Shown here one piece after another: positions 5,065-6,150 of a stretch of 6,150 bases of DNA. The position numbers and the translations under genes are program-made. Under the pieces are notes generated by a model that saw only the letters and a program-made list of their open reading frames with translations, was not told the DNA's origin and searched no databases. The DNA comes from Belnapia sp. Lineage in GTDB: Bacteria > Pseudomonadota > Alphaproteobacteria > Acetobacterales > Acetobacteraceae. How positions within the stretch are numbered: the first letter of the stretch is position 1; the number at the start of each line of letters is the position of its first letter. The stretch lies in assembly GCA_028291445.1 (NCBI GenBank), contig JAQGIA010000554.1, positions 1 through 6,150 of the forward strand, read 5' to 3'.

Positions 5065-6149
5065 GCCGCCGCCTCGCTCGCTGCCGCCAAGGGCTCGCCG
5101 AAGAAGTGGGCGAAGCTGCGGATCTGCTGGCGCAGCTCGGCCGCCAGCGGCGCATGCACCACCCGGCGGCCGTGTTTCGGTTCCAACTCGAACAACCCGT
5201 TGGCGCAGTAGCGATCCTCGTCCCATCCCATATGGCTGAGCACGGGATAGAGGCAGATGCCCTCCATCGGCACACCCTGGCGGATCGCCTCGCGCACCTC
5301 CTCGGCGATGTAACGCAGCCAGCCGGCGCGGTTGTGACCCTCGATGCTGGTCTCCGCCAGGAAGATGCGCTTGCCGTAGCGGGCATGCGCCGCGGCGAAG
5401 AGCTTGTGCACCGGGATGAAGCGTTCGGTATCGAAGACCGAAAGCGGCTCCGCGCCATCGGTCCATTGGTTGTTCCAGTAGTAGTTCACGCCCAGCACAT
5501 CGAAGGCGTCCGGGTGGCCGCCAAGCTCCGGCGCCGCCTGGCCCACCAGCATGTCCCAGCTTTCCCACTGGAAGCCGTTGTAGGTCTCGACCGGCTTCGG
5601 GTCCTGGCCGCGCTTCGGCACGATGTGGATGATCGGGTCGACGGCGAAGATCAGCGCGCCGGGCGTCGCCTCGCGTACCGCCGCCGCGCCGGCGATCGCG
5701 GTACGGACGAGCTGGCGCTTCAGCTCGCCGCCGCGGCCTTCGCAGGCCGGGTTCAGCCGGCGCATGTCGCCGCCGGCCCAGGCGAGGAAGGAGATCTCGT
5801 TCACCGGGCAGACCATCGGTGGCCGGCCGGTCACATCGAGGTGCAGCCGGGCAAAGGCCGCGGCATAGGCGGCGAAGCGCTCGACGAAGGCGGCCGAAAA
5901 GACATCGAGCCCGTCCGGCCAGCCGTAGTGGCACAGGTCCCAGACCACCCGCACGCCGGCGGCCTCCGCCGCCCGCAGCAGCGGCAGCACCGCGCCCCAG
6001 TCGAAATGCCCGGGCGCGGTCTCGACCAGATGCCAGCGCACCCCGTCCCGCGCCGCCTTGATGCCGTGCTCGGCCAGCTGCCGGTAATCCTCCACCGCCA
6101 GCAGGTCGTGCCGCGTCCCGGCGATGAGGTCGAGCCGCCTGCCGTCGCG
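5061..6149 (-). CDS. GH1-like (clan GH-A) family glycosidase, N-terminus cut by window end
   Basis: Predicted beta-glycosidase-like TIM-barrel protein; 362 residues visible, with the frame open to the window end. The visible start, RDGRRLDLIAGTRHDLL, looks like the first strand region of such proteins, so perhaps 10-25 residues are missing. A GTG at 6095 is in frame but internal. Landmarks, counted from the visible end: RDGVRWHLVE (about 35-43), VVWDLCHYGWPDG (about 68-80), the acid/base motif CPVNE with Glu at 118 (codon 5798-5796), VLGVNYYWNNQW (about 218-229) and the nucleophile motif LAETS with Glu at 266 (codon 5354-5352). Two such glutamates on strands 4 and 7 define clan GH-A retaining enzymes. 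It is shorter than classic GH1 enzymes (about 450), so the true substrate is unclear. No signal peptide can be judged. Its TAG stop shares CTAG with the oxygenase stop; no operon partner is seen here. Confidence 0.88.
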   Translation of the reverse strand, partial: RDGRRLDLIAGTRHDLLAVEDYRQLAEHGIKAARDGVRWHLVETAPGHFDWGAVLPLLRAAEAAGVRVVWDLCHYGWPDGLDVFSAAFVERFAAYAAAFARLHLDVTGRPPMVCPVNEISFLAWAGGDMRRLNPACEGRGGELKRQLVRTAIAGAAAVREATPGALIFAVDPIIHIVPKRGQDPKPVETYNGFQWESWDMLVGQAAPELGGHPDAFDVLGVNYYWNNQWTDGAEPLSVFDTERFIPVHKLFAAAHARYGKRIFLAETSIEGHNRAGWLRYIAEEVREAIRQGVPMEGICLYPVLSHMGWDEDRYCANGLFELEPKHGRRVVHAPLAAELRQQIRSFAHFFGEPLAAASEAAA

Positions 6150-6150
6150 C

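Noticed and set aside
3772..5934. A 720-codon minus-strand open frame antisense to the oxygenase and out of frame with the glycosidase
   Set aside because: Composition is typical of GC-rich shadow frames, with no ribosome binding site or recognisable domain, while the opposite strand encodes an intact catalytic motif set.

Overview
The window is very GC-rich (roughly 70% by eye), densely coded and clearly bacterial. Compact overlapping genes, a Tct/Bug-type solute uptake operon, a SapC-family gene and strong G/C bias at third codon positions suggest an alphaproteobacterium. Acetobacteraceae/Roseomonas-like is my best guess, but it is inference from gene content and composition only. I see no rRNA, tRNA, CRISPR array, transposase or phage gene.

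Layout. (1) Positions 1-2109, minus strand: a tripartite tricarboxylate transporter operon in the order tctC (periplasmic binding protein), tctB (small membrane subunit), tctA (large permease, cut by the window start). tctC and tctB overlap by 3 nt. (2) Positions 2110-2442: a 333-nt non-coding stretch that must hold the tct promoter and the sapC 3' end. (3) Positions 2443-3189, minus strand: a SapC-family protein gene. (4) Positions 3190-3406: a 217-nt divergent intergenic region with several small symmetric or repeated sequences. (5) Positions 3407-5064, plus strand: a two-gene unit. The first gene encodes a small, probably exported protein with four copies of a T-D-N-D-x-x-D motif. The second encodes a JmjC/cupin-type 2-oxoglutarate/Fe(II) oxygenase of the ribosomal-oxygenase (NO66/MINA53/YcfD-like) type. 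They overlap by ATGA. (6) Positions 5061-6150, minus strand: a clan GH-A (GH1-like) glycosidase, cut at its N-terminus by the window end, converging on the oxygenase gene so that both stop codons lie in one CTAG.

How they work together. The tct genes form one transporter whose substrate cannot be read from sequence. The most interesting part is the divergent sapC / repeat protein / JmjC oxygenase cluster. A short, signal-bearing protein made of Asp/Asn/Arg/Gly repeats is translationally coupled to a protein-hydroxylase-like enzyme, which suggests, without proving, that the repeat protein is a dedicated substrate hydroxylated before export. The glycosidase is probably independent. The long antisense reading frames across the window are shadows of the high GC content.
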